Of a stretch of DNA of 64,000 bases, positions 52,779 to 64,000 are shown one piece after another. Both the position numbers and the translations under genes were made by a program. Source of the stretch: Ascaris suum (lineage: Eukaryota; Nematoda; Chromadorea; Rhabditida; Ascarididae); the NCBI GenBank assembly GCA_013433145.1, contig CM024175.1:4758516-4822515 (forward strand), in the 5' to 3' direction. A model generated the notes under the pieces. That model was given only the letters and a program-made list of their open reading frames with translations. It was not told the origin of the DNA and ran no database searches. Position 1 is the stretch's first letter. Every line of letters starts with the position of its first letter.

Positions 52779-52835
52779 CCAAAATGAAAGCAATCTGGAG
52801 GCGTTTTAACATCCTCCATATTGCTTTCATTTTGG
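52779..52835. ncRNA. Near-perfect hairpin, possible small-RNA precursor
   Basis: The arms 52779-52801 (CCAAAATGAAAGCAATCTGG plus AGG) and 52813-52835 are complementary at 22 of 23 positions, with an 11-nt loop. Arm length and loop size fit a microRNA-type stem, but pairing does not clearly extend beyond 23 bp, so a small inverted-repeat element is equally possible. I recognise no known microRNA seed. Confidence 0.3.
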
Positions 52836-54289
52836 CGTTGACATAAACTTTCACAGCGCCTTCAGTCGCTGTTGCATTTCTTCACGAATGTTTCAGGTTG
52901 AATCGACAACCGACCGACTCGACGAAATCTCTCTCGTTATCGTTATTGAACGAGATCGACGACGGAGAAACAGTTGGTAAACATCGACATCTGAGACTGC
53001 GTACCTGATGAATAGATGAGCAATAGTCTGGCCAAGCAGATGAAAATGAGATTGGCATTATCGAGTTATGCAAACATCAGTGATGCAGTCGGTACTCAAA
53101 GAATACACATGCGAAGGAGCTGGAGCCGCTGCTACTTGATGCTCAAGGGTACATGATGTTTTTTGAAGTGCCGACTCAAAGATTTCGTTGAAGTTGTGGA
53201 TGCTGACGTAAGAGCATGATTCATTCGCATGCTTGTACAAACTGCAGCACAGAACCTCATGTTACACTCGCTGGCAATACGCAGCCAAAGCGATAGTGTT
53301 TGACAGTAGGATAAAGGTTTAAAGATTAGCTATAAAGGCGCATATCCGGAAGATTTCACGTCCTCATCCCAATAGGGTTTTTTCACGAACTGAAATAACA
53401 AGAGCGAAAGAAAGGCATTACTTGCTAAGTGTTACATAAGTTCGATTTTCAGTATGGCAATGAAATGAGTTAAGAGCGGTGGCGGAGGGGCTGACATGAT
53501 ATGCGCTCTTGCATTCACATCACCTGGCTGGCCAGTTTCATCGTTAACCAATATAGATGATAAATACGCGAAATTTAATTAACACAACTGATCACAAACG
53601 TTTTTCACAAAAGGTTCCTTTTTTTGTGCTGACCGACCGAACATCATAAAATGAAAAGTCGACCGGCGAGTGGAATGCATGAAAAATAAAACAAGTTTTA
53701 TTAATTTCCCACTTTTGTGGTTACTTGCCTGAATTTCTACCTCCGACTGTCTATAGCTCCCACCGATGCTGATGCACCAGCATGAGATATGCAATAGGAG
53801 ATCGTTCTAAAGCGTCGCCGTACCTACCAATTTTCGCGACATAGGCATATCATCTATAAACGTGAAATGATTGGACAAACGGACAAAAACCACAACCACC
53901 CATACACATATAGACGCATAGATCAGGCGTAGTCACAATGCACTTATATGAAGCAAACTTGAAAATAAGGTGATCTTTCGGAAGGCAACGCCATTCATTT
54001 AATGCAGATTTCAAGAACATTATTTATGCACAATCGCTGCGTGAGTTCTCATCGACACTCTTTCATTTGCATCATAGCGAGTAATTCAATAAAACTGACA
54101 AAAATGCTTTCAACACGCCAATGGAGCTTTGTAAACAAGCCAAAATACGCCAAAGAAATAGGTGGGAAAGTGCTCCAGCAAGGCTAATACGATATGCAAA
54201 TTGGATGTTTTAGGACGTCGGACCAAATGGCTATGCAAGTAAGCAACAACGGCATCAACAAAAAGAGAAAAACAACCCTTTCTTTGCAG

Positions 54290-56202
54290 CGAAACTGGCC
54301 GATTTCATAAATGGTGAATGCAAAACGCTTCTGCGCGCGTATATAACGGTATACACGGCAGAATTACTTCATGATCATATGACGTATCCTATGTCAACGA
54401 ATCACGGCAAGATGATCTCTTTTCCAAAGGAGTATGTTAACTGTGATCCCAGTCTGTTTTAGATTAATGAATTCAATCGTACGGGGAATCCCGACCTTTC
54501 ATTCTGATATCTAAAGACGTCAACTTTCAGAACATAGCTGCTATATTAATGAGGTAGGAGATACAGCTGGAGAGGAGAGCAGAGGTGTATGCGTTCGAAG
54601 TATGTATTCTTTGAGACGATATTTTTTGAAAAAAAAAGAGCACTTCATTCGTTCGTTGGATATGCGGCAGTGAAGATGTGGAGTGCCGCTATGAGGGCTC
54701 ACAAAAACCATGCAGCTTTTAGCAAGTGCGATGCAAAACGATGAGACTATCAAATACCGGTTACGTGTCAAAGAATCGTAAAATAAGAGTGACTGTATCA
54801 AATCGATCCGATCTCGTATGTACTCCGTAAAGAATCAATTTCGGTATGCTCGTAATTCCCCCCCCCCCCCCCCCCCCAATGAAGCATGCGTTGGCATAGC
54901 GAGGCTGAGGACTACACTATGCAGACAGAAAACATATTAGACTTAAGAGAGATTGCTATTGTTAAGCACATATAGCAACTAGAGTGCGTGCTTTAGCTGT
55001 CACAATTTTGAACGGAAATCTTTGAAAGAAATTTCTCACTCTCAAGGTAAGTCTCGCAAAAAGTTGGTTTCTATTAGTTCCAACAAAAATTAGCACGTGC
55101 TTTCCTCTCAGCTCAGCTTTTTCAAGTTTTTACGCTTGTTTTGGTGGTACAACATAACTGCTTCGCACGTTTATGGATGCGCAAAATGGATGCATACTTT
55201 GTCACTTATGGGGAATATGATGCAGAGGTAACAGGATGGTATGTGTTTCCTTCAGAGATCTATGACCTCTTTCAACGAAGTAAACATAGAAGGAACAGCA
55301 TTAATTACATGAAGTTCTGGGATTCTTCGCCCTTCACATGTATATGAATAATTTACACGGATGGAGTGCATGTTTTCATTTGGGAGTTTCAGTGCGTCAG
55401 ACCCACCGAATGACTCCGGGATACAAAAATACGGTCACCTTTGAGATTTCTGACGATTCCTGACGAAACTTTGGTTCCTAATGTGCAGATTATGTCTAGG
55501 TCCCAGTATGCAAGGTATCAAGATCACTTCTGAGAAAAAATAAGCGATTTTCTTCGCAAACAAATCGAGAAGGCAAACTGTATTGCTGATTGTGAAAACG
55601 CATTGTCCCCTTCGCACTTCCCACCTTCTTCCTCTTCTTCCTCATCTCAGTCGTTCATTACCCACTGCAAGTCTGATGTACCGTTCTCTGCACTACTGTG
55701 AGTCTTAATTATGTGAAGGAATTTGAACATCACTCAATATAACTGCAGTGGGTTTACAGCAGGCCAATGAGGATAGGAGAAAAAGCGGACGCATTGAAAA
55801 GTTCGGGACGGGATCGGATAAAGCATTTCGAAGATGACGCCGCAGTATCCTCTCTTCCGATAACTCTCCTGGTAAGTGGGAACGAATACAGTCCGAAAAC
55901 TGAATTGATGTTTTCGACAGCACTATCGGCTTTCGATGCATATTTTGTACAGCTTTTTGCAACCTGTTACGTTCTGCGTATACATGCATCAGATAGAAAA
56001 TGAACTGCAGGTAAGGCATGTGCTCAAAGAATGCAACCTGTTACGAATACAAATAATGCTCAAAGAATACACAAAGTACGTTTTGGAAGCTGTCCAAAAC
56101 TGCGACGAGTTTGCGAAAACAAGCAGTGACGCAGTAGCTTGTTGCCGAAAACTGCAGGAAATAAGGTCTCCAGAAGGAACTTGTGCTCATACACAACACT
56201 GA
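54290..56202 (+). CDS. Candidate plus-strand gene, five exon chain (unrecognised)
   Basis: Five segments with good splice sites join in consistent phase: 54290-54431 (TCTTTGCAG acceptor, GTATGT donor; starts KLADFINGECKTLL), 54997-55046 (GTAAGT donor), 55127-55238 (GTATGT donor; RKMDAYFVTYGEYDAE), 55763-55871 (CAGCAG acceptor, GTAAGT donor; RIGEKADALKSSGRDRI) and 55921 to the stop at 56202 (HYRLSMHILYSFLQPV onward). The intron 55872-55920 is only 49 nt. A further GTAAGG donor at 56011 could splice to 56160. No start codon or 5' end is established, and no family is recognised. Confidence 0.35.
54858..54877. repeat. C20 homopolymer
   Basis: Twenty consecutive C on the plus strand (G20 on the minus). 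It falls between candidate plus-strand exons at 54290-54431 and 54997-55046. Confidence 0.96.
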
Positions 56203-58095
56203 CGGTGAGTCGGTGAAGGTTCCTAAAGCTCCAAGATCATGGATCCTCAAAAAGTGCCAGGTATGGAGCCTGTTATTTACTGTCGCGGCGAATGGCTGCA
56301 CTCAGCTAATACTGTAGAAATACTTCTATCGCAGACGCGGAACGAAGAATGGTATGAAAGGCGCTGAAATCCATGGAAAACAATTTATGTTTTGCTAATA
56401 AGAGGAAAAAGAAAGTTTCTGCAATTGCGTGGTGAACGTGAACAGCCGTTTGCTTTAGTTTTTCCTGAGAGAGCTATCATAAACATTTTATAACTGAAGT
56501 CATTTGGAAGCTGCATCTGCACTCGTGCTTCCTCATTCTGCCCTCAGTCGATCGGAGAGGATAAATTTGTGCACATCCACTGCACACATTGTACAGATGA
56601 CGCAGGTGGAGTGCTACATGTCGTGAAGGTTACATAGTTGGGCGTCTGCGCATTACAAACGTGCTCGTTTATGCATACCGAAGCGAAAAGTGGAAGAAAG
56701 GGAGCCGTCCTCAGCACCTGCATAAATTACCCACGCATTATTGAAGAAAGGCTTAATCACAAGCGTTATCATAATGGAGTGACTGGGGATGCAAGCTTCT
56801 TATCAGCATTCCAGTGTTTGATACAGCCAATACCAAGCTGCAGATAAAGCAATCTCCAGGAAAGGCTCTTAGTTTCTTCATTTAAAAAAAAAAACAAAAA
56901 AAGACTATGAGAGGTTCTCAAAACAATCCCTTCCTTCGCAACAAAGACTCTTCAATGAAACAAGAACCATTTGCATCATGGAACCCGATAATTAGAAGCA
57001 GAACAAATTCATTAATATCAAGCTGCAGATAAAGCAGTCTACCGCAGTATAATGCTGCCATTTAGTTTACACTAAGTCAGGAAAAGAATGATGAGCAGGA
57101 AGCCTTCACGGCTATGCTATCAAATACTCGTGGAACCGTAGAAGACGAGTCGTAATTGAGACCATTTACGAGATTACAACGGTTGAGGTTAGCACATACG
57201 TGACGACCGCTACAAATATCGTAGTCATGATGAAATTATCTCGACTCCTAAAAAACGTATGCCAGACATACTTGCATCAATTATAGCTCCCGATGAGAAA
57301 TCGTAAATGGGGACGTTGACGATCTAAGGAATTTTCTAGAGTATAGCAAGTAATATATCAATTTTCCAGAAATAGCCGTCGATTTCCAGAATGGTGGTCA
57401 GCACACCGCAACTTTATGCAAATGTACTTCGAAAAGTATCAAAGACAACTTTATGCAAATGTACTTCGAAAAGTATCAAAGACGACGCATTTTTGTGACA
57501 GATTGATCAGTAACGAGGATTTGCTTGCGATGTTCCGTTTAAAATGTGTCAACGTTGCGTATATGAAATCCATTCGATAAAAGTCGCCTATTCACAACAG
57601 AGAAGTTGAGACTGAGACAAAGGGAAGCTTCTTAGTATCACATGATATAAAGAACAAAAGAAAAAGCTTTTGAAAAATCCAAATAGAATAATTTGCAGAA
57701 CAAAACCACGGGCGTCCGAAAGGGAGTGTAAATAGCATTTTCACGAAGAGGCATCGTACATTATGTTTTAGAAGATCACACTGGCTATATGCTAGCCTGT
57801 TTGTCCGCACATTTCAACGTCGAGACCCAATTTGCCGGCTGCTAGGGAACTTACAACGCGATTGCCCCGCGATCAGTCGGGAATTGACAACATCACAGAG
57901 ACAGGGCGATGAGTTGTAATGCGCGCAAGCTTGTCAAAGTGAGATACGGCACGAGTGGGAGATGCAACGCAACATTTTATTCTGACGTTATGCTTCTCTT
58001 AGCCTAATGAAATATTTAGATATATCGGTTGTTTTTTCATTTATGTTTTCGCTGCTAAAGAAGTGCGCATGGGAAGCATCTAAATCGTCGAGTAG
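56203..58095. other. Intergenic or intronic stretch, no gene recognised
   Basis: Contains the 37-nt tandem duplication and a near-repeat: CAAGCTGCAGATAAAGCA at 56834-56851 and again at 57019-57036 with similar flanks. Open frames here lack splice support. Confidence 0.45.
57409..57482. repeat. Perfect 37-nt tandem duplication
   Basis: Two identical units (57409-57445 and 57446-57482) starting CAACTTTATGCAAATG. Non-coding context as far as can be seen. Confidence 0.95.
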
Positions 58096-58332
58096 TTCGA
58101 TGATGTAGAAAATGAGAGTTTCATTAAATTGGGTATTCTCGAGGAAAAATTTAGGTTAGCTGAGCTGCTTTGGTCGCTGAGTGCGTCTTGTTTGCAGAAT
58201 TTCTTTGCAAGGCTAAGTTGTATACCAGAAAGTGAGATTGCAGGCACAAGCAGGCAATCTGCAAAAGACCGCTTGAGACGCATCGAAATATTCATGGACA
58301 TATTAAGGTTCTATTCTGCGTGCTTTATCTAA
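58096..58332 (+). CDS. Candidate terminal exon, plus strand (unrecognised)
   Basis: After acceptor-like GTCGAGTAG, 78 codons read FDDVENESFIKLGILEEK onward to TAA. Composition is protein-like (acidic helix, RRIEIFMDIL), but the acceptor is weak and the opposite strand is also partly open. It may belong with the 54.3-56.2 kb chain. Confidence 0.22.
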   Translation, partial: FDDVENESFIKLGILEEKFRLAELLWSLSASCLQNFFARLSCIPESEIAGTSRQSAKDRLRRIEIFMDILRFYSACFI

Positions 58333-58533
58333 ATTTTCGGCTTATTCAAACCTCATCTGTTCATGTAATAGCCGTCTATGGAGCCAACGAAGTCAACGAA
58401 GTTTTAGACACGAGATGAAAGGATCCTAAATTCGGTACTAGCTGAAATCTATTGGATCTGTATAGCAGCTGCAGTTGACATTTTCGGATGGGAAATTTTC
58501 GTTCCAACTCTGAGATTACATTTAGAGGGCACC

Positions 58534-58731
58534 TTAAGATGCCTCAGCAAACAAGCATTCATCCTTTTCAGATTTACACATACTTCCGGCTCCTTCTGGA
58601 TTAACAAATAAACCTCTCGATGAACTTTTGGGTATGTGATAAAGGAATGAATAAAATGAAAGCGAATAATTATGAACAAAAGTGAAGGGTACAGCTGGCA
58701 GAGGCAGAATGGGTTTGCTGTCTTCCATAAA
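58534..58731 (-). CDS. Candidate terminal exon, minus strand (unrecognised)
   Basis: The acceptor TATGCTTGCAG is strong. The frame begins FMEDSKPILPLPAVPF and ends SEKDECLFAEAS and stop. The internal T-rich part (about 58630-58680) could instead be a short intron. Phase 0 at its start fits the donor of the exon at 59522-59610. Confidence 0.3.
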   Translation of the reverse strand, partial: FMEDSKPILPLPAVPFTFVHNYSLSFYSFLYHIPKSSSRGLFVNPEGAGSMCKSEKDECLFAEAS

Positions 58732-59521
58732 CTGCAAGCATATAATAAGAAGGTGTGACCAATGATGCACTGTTCAAAGTAAGCGAGCAACTTCGACCAC
58801 TTCGCCTGCCCAAATCATCTCATTCGCAGCATCAACCAGAGGCGCGATGCTCCACATGCTATGCTGCTGAGTAGCCACCACAGAATTGTGGACTGCAAGC
58901 AGCAGAGATTCTGAAAGGCGATATGCATAGCTACATCCAACAGCAGGAATTATTAATATGCGTGAAACGAGTATGAGCGGGTCGACAAGTAAACGAACTC
59001 CGATATCTCCCTTGCAACTTTACAGGAGGGCAAATTGCGAGGAGGCAAAGTGGTTAATTATCATAGTGGCGACAGCGTAAGTTTCTAACGCACATTCCTC
59101 ACTGTCGACGCATGATGGTGCGTGAGGGATGTCAAGCATCTGTGGAGAAAGATATGGAGAATTCATTGGCTTAGCAGAATATAGCCCTCCTCATTTGTGC
59201 TCATTTACGCGCAAGAATACTTTTCCACGTGACGAATGTGTAGCTGAAACAGGTGTGACTCTCGTGGGATTAAGACGACATTTCGTTTCTCATGAAACGA
59301 AAGGATGTTTATGGTAAAACGTATTTCAAAAAATATGAGAATATTTTCTGAACGTTGTCTTTTTTGCAAGAGGCAGTGGAGGCTTCCAGAATTACCATTT
59401 CCCAGTGGCCAAATGGCCAGCATTTTTCCTCGTTCCCTTTTTTGAAATGCGCTGCTTTACTGTCACACAGTTTTCAGCTGCCTTCATATTCTCCGTTACA
59501 TTTCATCACTGACCTTCTTAC

Positions 59522-59610
59522 CATTTCAACCCCGTTAATGCCATCATTAGCGATTAAGTTCATGTGTATTGAGGGGTACGTCGAATTTGGAGTAAGCGGA
59601 CTTAGTGCGT
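59522..59610 (-). CDS. Candidate internal exon, minus strand (unrecognised)
   Basis: The donor GAAATG/GTAAGA is strong. The frame reads ALSPLTPNSTYPSIH through NDGINGVEM, phase 0 at the donor, and would join the segment at 58534-58731. The upstream acceptor (TTCATAAAG) is poor, so the 5' edge is uncertain. Confidence 0.28.
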
Positions 59611-60860
59611 CTTTATGAAGATAATATGTTCGATAACGAGAACCGCTTACACACATATGCAAAGAAGAACATTACAGCCACTGCGATAAGTCGAAAGGGA
59701 GTTCAGAGTAGAAGCCGACGTGAAAAAAAACGCTCAAAGCTTTGAAGAGCGGAAGTAAAATGAGACATTCAAATATGCGGTCAAGATGCAGGATGAAATA
59801 TAAGATGATGTGGGAATCAGGCGACAATTAGATCCACTAATTTTTCTTGCCAACATTAAGGTTTATGGTGCAAAGTTCTCGATGGTTCGGCCATTGATAA
59901 AACGCTTTCCTTCCGTTAGTTTTTTTCCCGACCCCCGACTAGGCAAAGCCAATAATCTGATGCTCTATACCTATCCGCAAAGTATGCACGCATGCAATGA
60001 CATCAACTTAAGTTAGCATGCGCCCGTCGAGCCCTTTTTTGACTGACGAAGTTGGTCTCCATCTGAAGCTGAAATAGCCCAGCTACCTCGATATTCATGA
60101 ATGAAGTGTAGACTTCATATATGGGATGAATACCTCTGCGGGCTCTCTCATTCGCCCATCACTGTCTGTGCAAGCAATCCAACTAGTTTCTCCCGAATGC
60201 TTTCAGCATTTAAGTCATTTCAGCATTTTTGCAAAGAACAGAGTCTGATATCTTCGAAAGATTGAGACTGATAAGGAAATCGAGCAAAGGCAATGCAGAC
60301 ATCGAGTAGAATCAAAAAGAGTGGCTAGGCTAATGTCGATAGTGCTAAATGTGAGCAAAGATAAAGAAAAATCTCATGCGTTAGACATAGCTGATGCTCT
60401 TGTCTAATCTCCTGTTCATGTGATATATATATTCAAATCAATCAAACAGTGTCGCAAGGACATCTGAAGCAATCTGATCAGTGGAAGTGGCTACGCAAGC
60501 AGTGTTTTCTCCAAACTGATTACCTATAAAATGATCCTTTAAGAGGCGCTGAATCAGCCGGAAACCTGCAAACGCTTCGCTGACTAAAGCCTTAAATTGT
60601 ACCACCGAATTCAACTATCTTACAGCCAGTGAATTCTGTACGGACAGTGCGGAACATAAACCCATGAATGCATGCTCAAAGACATGACAGCAACAGGCGT
60701 TTTCCTGTTTAGTTTATAAAGGTGCATATAAATTAGGGTTTGGGAAAAGTAAACAAAGTCGGTCGATTCGGCGGTTTCCAAGATTGCAACTTGAGCATTT
60801 TGGTGAGGATGAAAGGAAAAGGAAGCGTTTCTTAATGCTGTAATACCCTTCTCTCTGCAG

Positions 60861-60935
60861 CTGATTCACCTCCTTTGTTCTAAGTCGCTACCGCGCCAAG
60901 TCGTACAAAAGTTGAAGCGCAAGTTTCGAAAGTGA
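60861..60935 (+). CDS. Candidate small terminal exon, plus strand
   Basis: A strong acceptor (CCCTTCTCTCTGCAG) is followed by 24 codons and TGA: LIHLLCSKSLPRQVVQKL then a basic KRKFRK end. No upstream partner identified. Confidence 0.2.
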   Translation: MIHLLCSKSLPRQVVQKLKRKFRK

Positions 60936-62148
60936 ATGTCGCAGTCTATTTCTTCGTTGTAATACCAGAGGACCACGTGTAGTGCAAATTATGGATCAGT
61001 TGGAAAGGAAAAAAGAAGCCGAGAATTTTAGCGTCATTTGTTTTACACGTCACACATACAAAGTTCATCGTCGCCTTATAACAGAGGGGCATCGCTGCGC
61101 ACTACAATTACTCTCATCAGCAGTAATTCTCGAAAGAGTTAGTTTCATGACATGAATGTTCTGCTTTATCATAGTGGAGGCAATGAGAGGCATACAGAGA
61201 CAATCTCCAATAATTCGTGGTTTACTTGAGAGTTTGCGCGATCAGGCCTATAAACGTCTTGCAGTTTGTGTGAAGGATTTTTGATCATGCTTAGACCGCA
61301 AAAATGCAAGCTACATGAATTCTTACTTCTGCCGCCATCCCTCCTCCTAGCCCTCACCCCATGCCCTGCCTCACCCATGGCGCCATTCGAAGAAAGAACA
61401 AATGATGATGAACTTCGAAAAAGCTTGCGCCATAGGACATTCGTCATTCCCATATCTTAGTTAAGTGAACACTGCTACAAGTATTCTGCAAACGATAAAA
61501 TTTTTGTCACAGCAGTGGTCTAAATTAAAAAACTGAACAGCGTAAAGTGCGACTGGAAAGGTAAAAGCAGTTCGGTCCACCGATAAATGATCTGGAAATC
61601 CTCGGAAAAGAGGAGATGAGGTGAAGAAAGAAAATTAAAAATGGTTTTCATTCACGTATTGATCAGACGTGGCTCATCGTAGTTGAAGAAATATCATTAC
61701 ACCATCATTTTAGAGATTTTGCAGCCACAATGTCTACACTGCACACGTCAGACGATTGATGCAGTCGATGCTCGGAAGAGCTGCAGTTGCTAATTTCCTA
61801 GCAAAGACGCCAACTGACTACTGCTGCTGATATTCCTTAGACGATGAAAAAACACTGTCTATTGTTTCTAGCAGAAAGCAATCCGAAGAAACTCTCTAGC
61901 CCCTATTCTTCGAAATAATCCAATTCGCGACACCCATCGCACATCAATATTAAGAACGGTTCAAACGAAATAAGCACGACGAGCAAACGGGATATACTCG
62001 TTGGATCAAGATCTAGAGGTCTTTGAGTAATAGCTAGCGCTTTCGCAGAACGTTTATAAAACGTTTTCAGGAAGATGTCCAATCAAACAATTTAGATTAC
62101 GCAAGTTAAATGATTAACCAACACCCGCAGCTGACGCCATGCGCATAC

Positions 62149-62280
62149 TCTTTTTTGTTTTTGCCTATTCAGGTGACTGGGAATGCTTCGTGAAACACCT
62201 TCTTCTTCTTCCTTCAATATATTGGAAATCCTTCCATCAGAATCGATGCTTTGTGAACGCTGCATGTGATGCATTAGGCA
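62149..62280 (-). CDS. Candidate exon, minus strand (unrecognised)
   Basis: 132 nt, symmetric phase 0, acceptor TTTTGCGCATAG, donor AGA/GTATGC. Encodes HMQRSQSIDSDGRISNILKE, an acidic run and a Ser/Arg tail, like a phosphorylatable cytoplasmic region. Phase 0 would run into TGA at the main gene's exon 1, so it is not a simple coding extension of that gene. It may be an upstream exon of the gene suggested at 58.5-59.6 kb. Confidence 0.35.
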
Positions 62281-64000
62281 CTATGCGCAAAATCTGAGCG
62301 AGAATTTAACTTCTCAATCGAGAGGAAAGAAAGTGCCCACTCATGTGTTTTTGCCGCTTAAATAAAAACGACAACGATTATACAACGAACAATATTTATA
62401 TGACTTAAAACCCAGGTTATTTGTACTTTGTTGTGCACAACTAATCTGAATAAGTTCTTACCCTTACGATGGGATTAAGGAGAATCTGTTTAATTTATCA
62501 TTTAGGGCTGCCAAGAATGATAGCATTTTTATGCATTTTTTTCGGCACCTGATGTATCGCCATCAATTTGTTACTCAGGTCTCGTTGGCATTTGTTTTAA
62601 TGGACTCCGCGTGGGTTAGATGCAGCGGAATTTGTGAAAATTCAGGGCTATGAAGCACAGTGTGATTTATCGATTTTCAGTAAAATAGAACGAGTAGTCA
62701 GGTATGATCATCTCAAACGACGAAGAGGATTGGATTAGGGCAAACTTGTAGATGCCGTTCCAAATCATCTCAAACTCGCTAATTTCACGCGATCGCATTT
62801 AAATGACCTCGCCGAAGAGTAGTGCAAACAACACAGAGCTTAAAGCCTTTCTATGACCATCCATTTGGCTTGGACTGAAAAGAAATTCGGCTACCGAGTG
62901 CTCAAAGTTTTGAAGTAATGACTTTTTCAAAGATATAACACGAATTGATGTTTATTGTGGAGAACAACAGGAACGACCGGAAACATTCGCTGAAATTACA
63001 ACGTTTCCTGTTAGGAGCTAGGAGCGAGATGATGGAAGCTATGAATGTTAAAATGGCGCACCCTACTTCTAGAATTCACCAAGAATGCGGTAATTTAGCT
63101 GCGCGATTGAGCATCATTACACTAAAGGATGCACTCCTCACATTATAGACTCCAATTTACAGGAATATGCATTAAGTGGCGAGCAAGAATCAGAAACCGA
63201 CGTGAGCCGTTAAATTTTACACCACTCGAGCTACCAACGCAATATCTACGCAAAAGCGAATAAATTCGCTAGAGCAGCCGAGGGATCGATTAATGATAGC
63301 AGGAAATCGATGTTTCAAAGCATAATCACACCGAGGATCAAAGCATCATAGGGACACGTTAATTGTCTTTTGAGGAGAAAGAAGGAAACTGCAATTTAAG
63401 CAAGAAGTTTTTCCTTCGAAGTATTGTGTCACAATCAAACCTGACTTCAACTTTTAGCTTCCTTTGCAAGTCCTTTTTATGCGAACAATCTCGACAAGCA
63501 ATATTTCAACGCTGCAAAGCTCAACGAATTGTTTCACGGGCGGCGGAAAACTAACTGGTGGCGCTTACCGAGCCGAGTGGCTTCATTCGGCCATCGCGAG
63601 TTCAGACGCTCATGGGAACTTGAACAGTTTTTCTGATATTTTGGGAGGTAGGAACTTTAGCGCATCGTCTTCATTTCACTTTAGCAACTCGAAGCCATTT
63701 TATGTTACAGGAGAAGGGAGAGGAACGAGGACACTGAATTCAAGACATCTTATCGCAAAGAGGGACGCTAAATTCCCTAGAAGTGGTTCGGCGATGAACC
63801 AACGGAACTGCGGTATTAAAATGACAATTTCCGGTGATCTACGCGGGCACCCGTATACACGTATGCATGCATGCGCACACACATACAATACGTACACTTA
63901 CACATACGCACAGAGAAATTCAAAACGTTCAGCTCTCATAAGAGGCAGTCATTAATCGCGGGTGGAAGAATTCAACAGACGCGATGCGTTCAACTTTTCA
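62281..64000. other. Right end of window, no gene recognised
   Basis: A 163-codon plus-strand frame (63464-63955) ends in an alternating purine-pyrimidine stretch (about 63855-63912, ACACAT/ATGCAT type) and looks non-coding. Confidence 0.45.

Noticed and set aside
61169..61460. Open frames on both strands near 61.3 kb
   Set aside because: Both strands look equally open and neither has convincing splice sites.

Overview
The window looks like nematode nuclear DNA, possibly from a clade V parasite with large introns. It is AT-rich. Its genes are split into many small exons with TTTCAG/TTTTAG/TGCAG acceptors. A TTTTCAG acceptor lies 2 nt upstream of the start codon of the main gene, as expected for spliced-leader trans-splicing. 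No operons, ribosome binding sites, CRISPR arrays, rRNA or tRNA genes were found. The species assignment is inference.

One large minus-strand gene fills about 45 kb (49018 down to 4026). I assembled it by hand as 40 coding exons totalling 5349 nt (1782 residues plus stop). All 39 junctions keep the reading frame. The product is a long coiled-coil protein with the signature segments of the MTCL/SOGA family (microtubule crosslinking factors MTCL1 and MTCL2/SOGA1). Exons 7 and 8 contain close matches to the family's conserved helical block. Exons 35-37 match its conserved C-terminal module, and the last exon is Lys-rich. The first exon encodes a short Cys-x2-Cys-Phe motif that I do not associate with vertebrate family members.

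Layout: 1-4025 is downstream sequence with no recognised gene. 4026-41515 holds exons 40 to 2 with introns of about 150-2500 nt. 41516-48867 is a 7.35-kb first intron with several minus-strand open segments that may be a nested gene. 48868-49018 is coding exon 1. 49021-64000 is upstream DNA with no identifiable gene but several exon-like segments: a phase-consistent plus-strand chain at 54.3-56.2 kb, and minus-strand pieces at 58.5, 59.5 and 62.2 kb. This part also holds a near-perfect hairpin, two perfect tandem duplications, a TA array and G/C homopolymers.

Other notable points are a well-formed 97-nt exon-like segment in intron 14 that would introduce an early stop if included, a 27-nt G run beside it, two (TA)n arrays of 94 and 164 nt, and an unusually high share of GTT splice donors.
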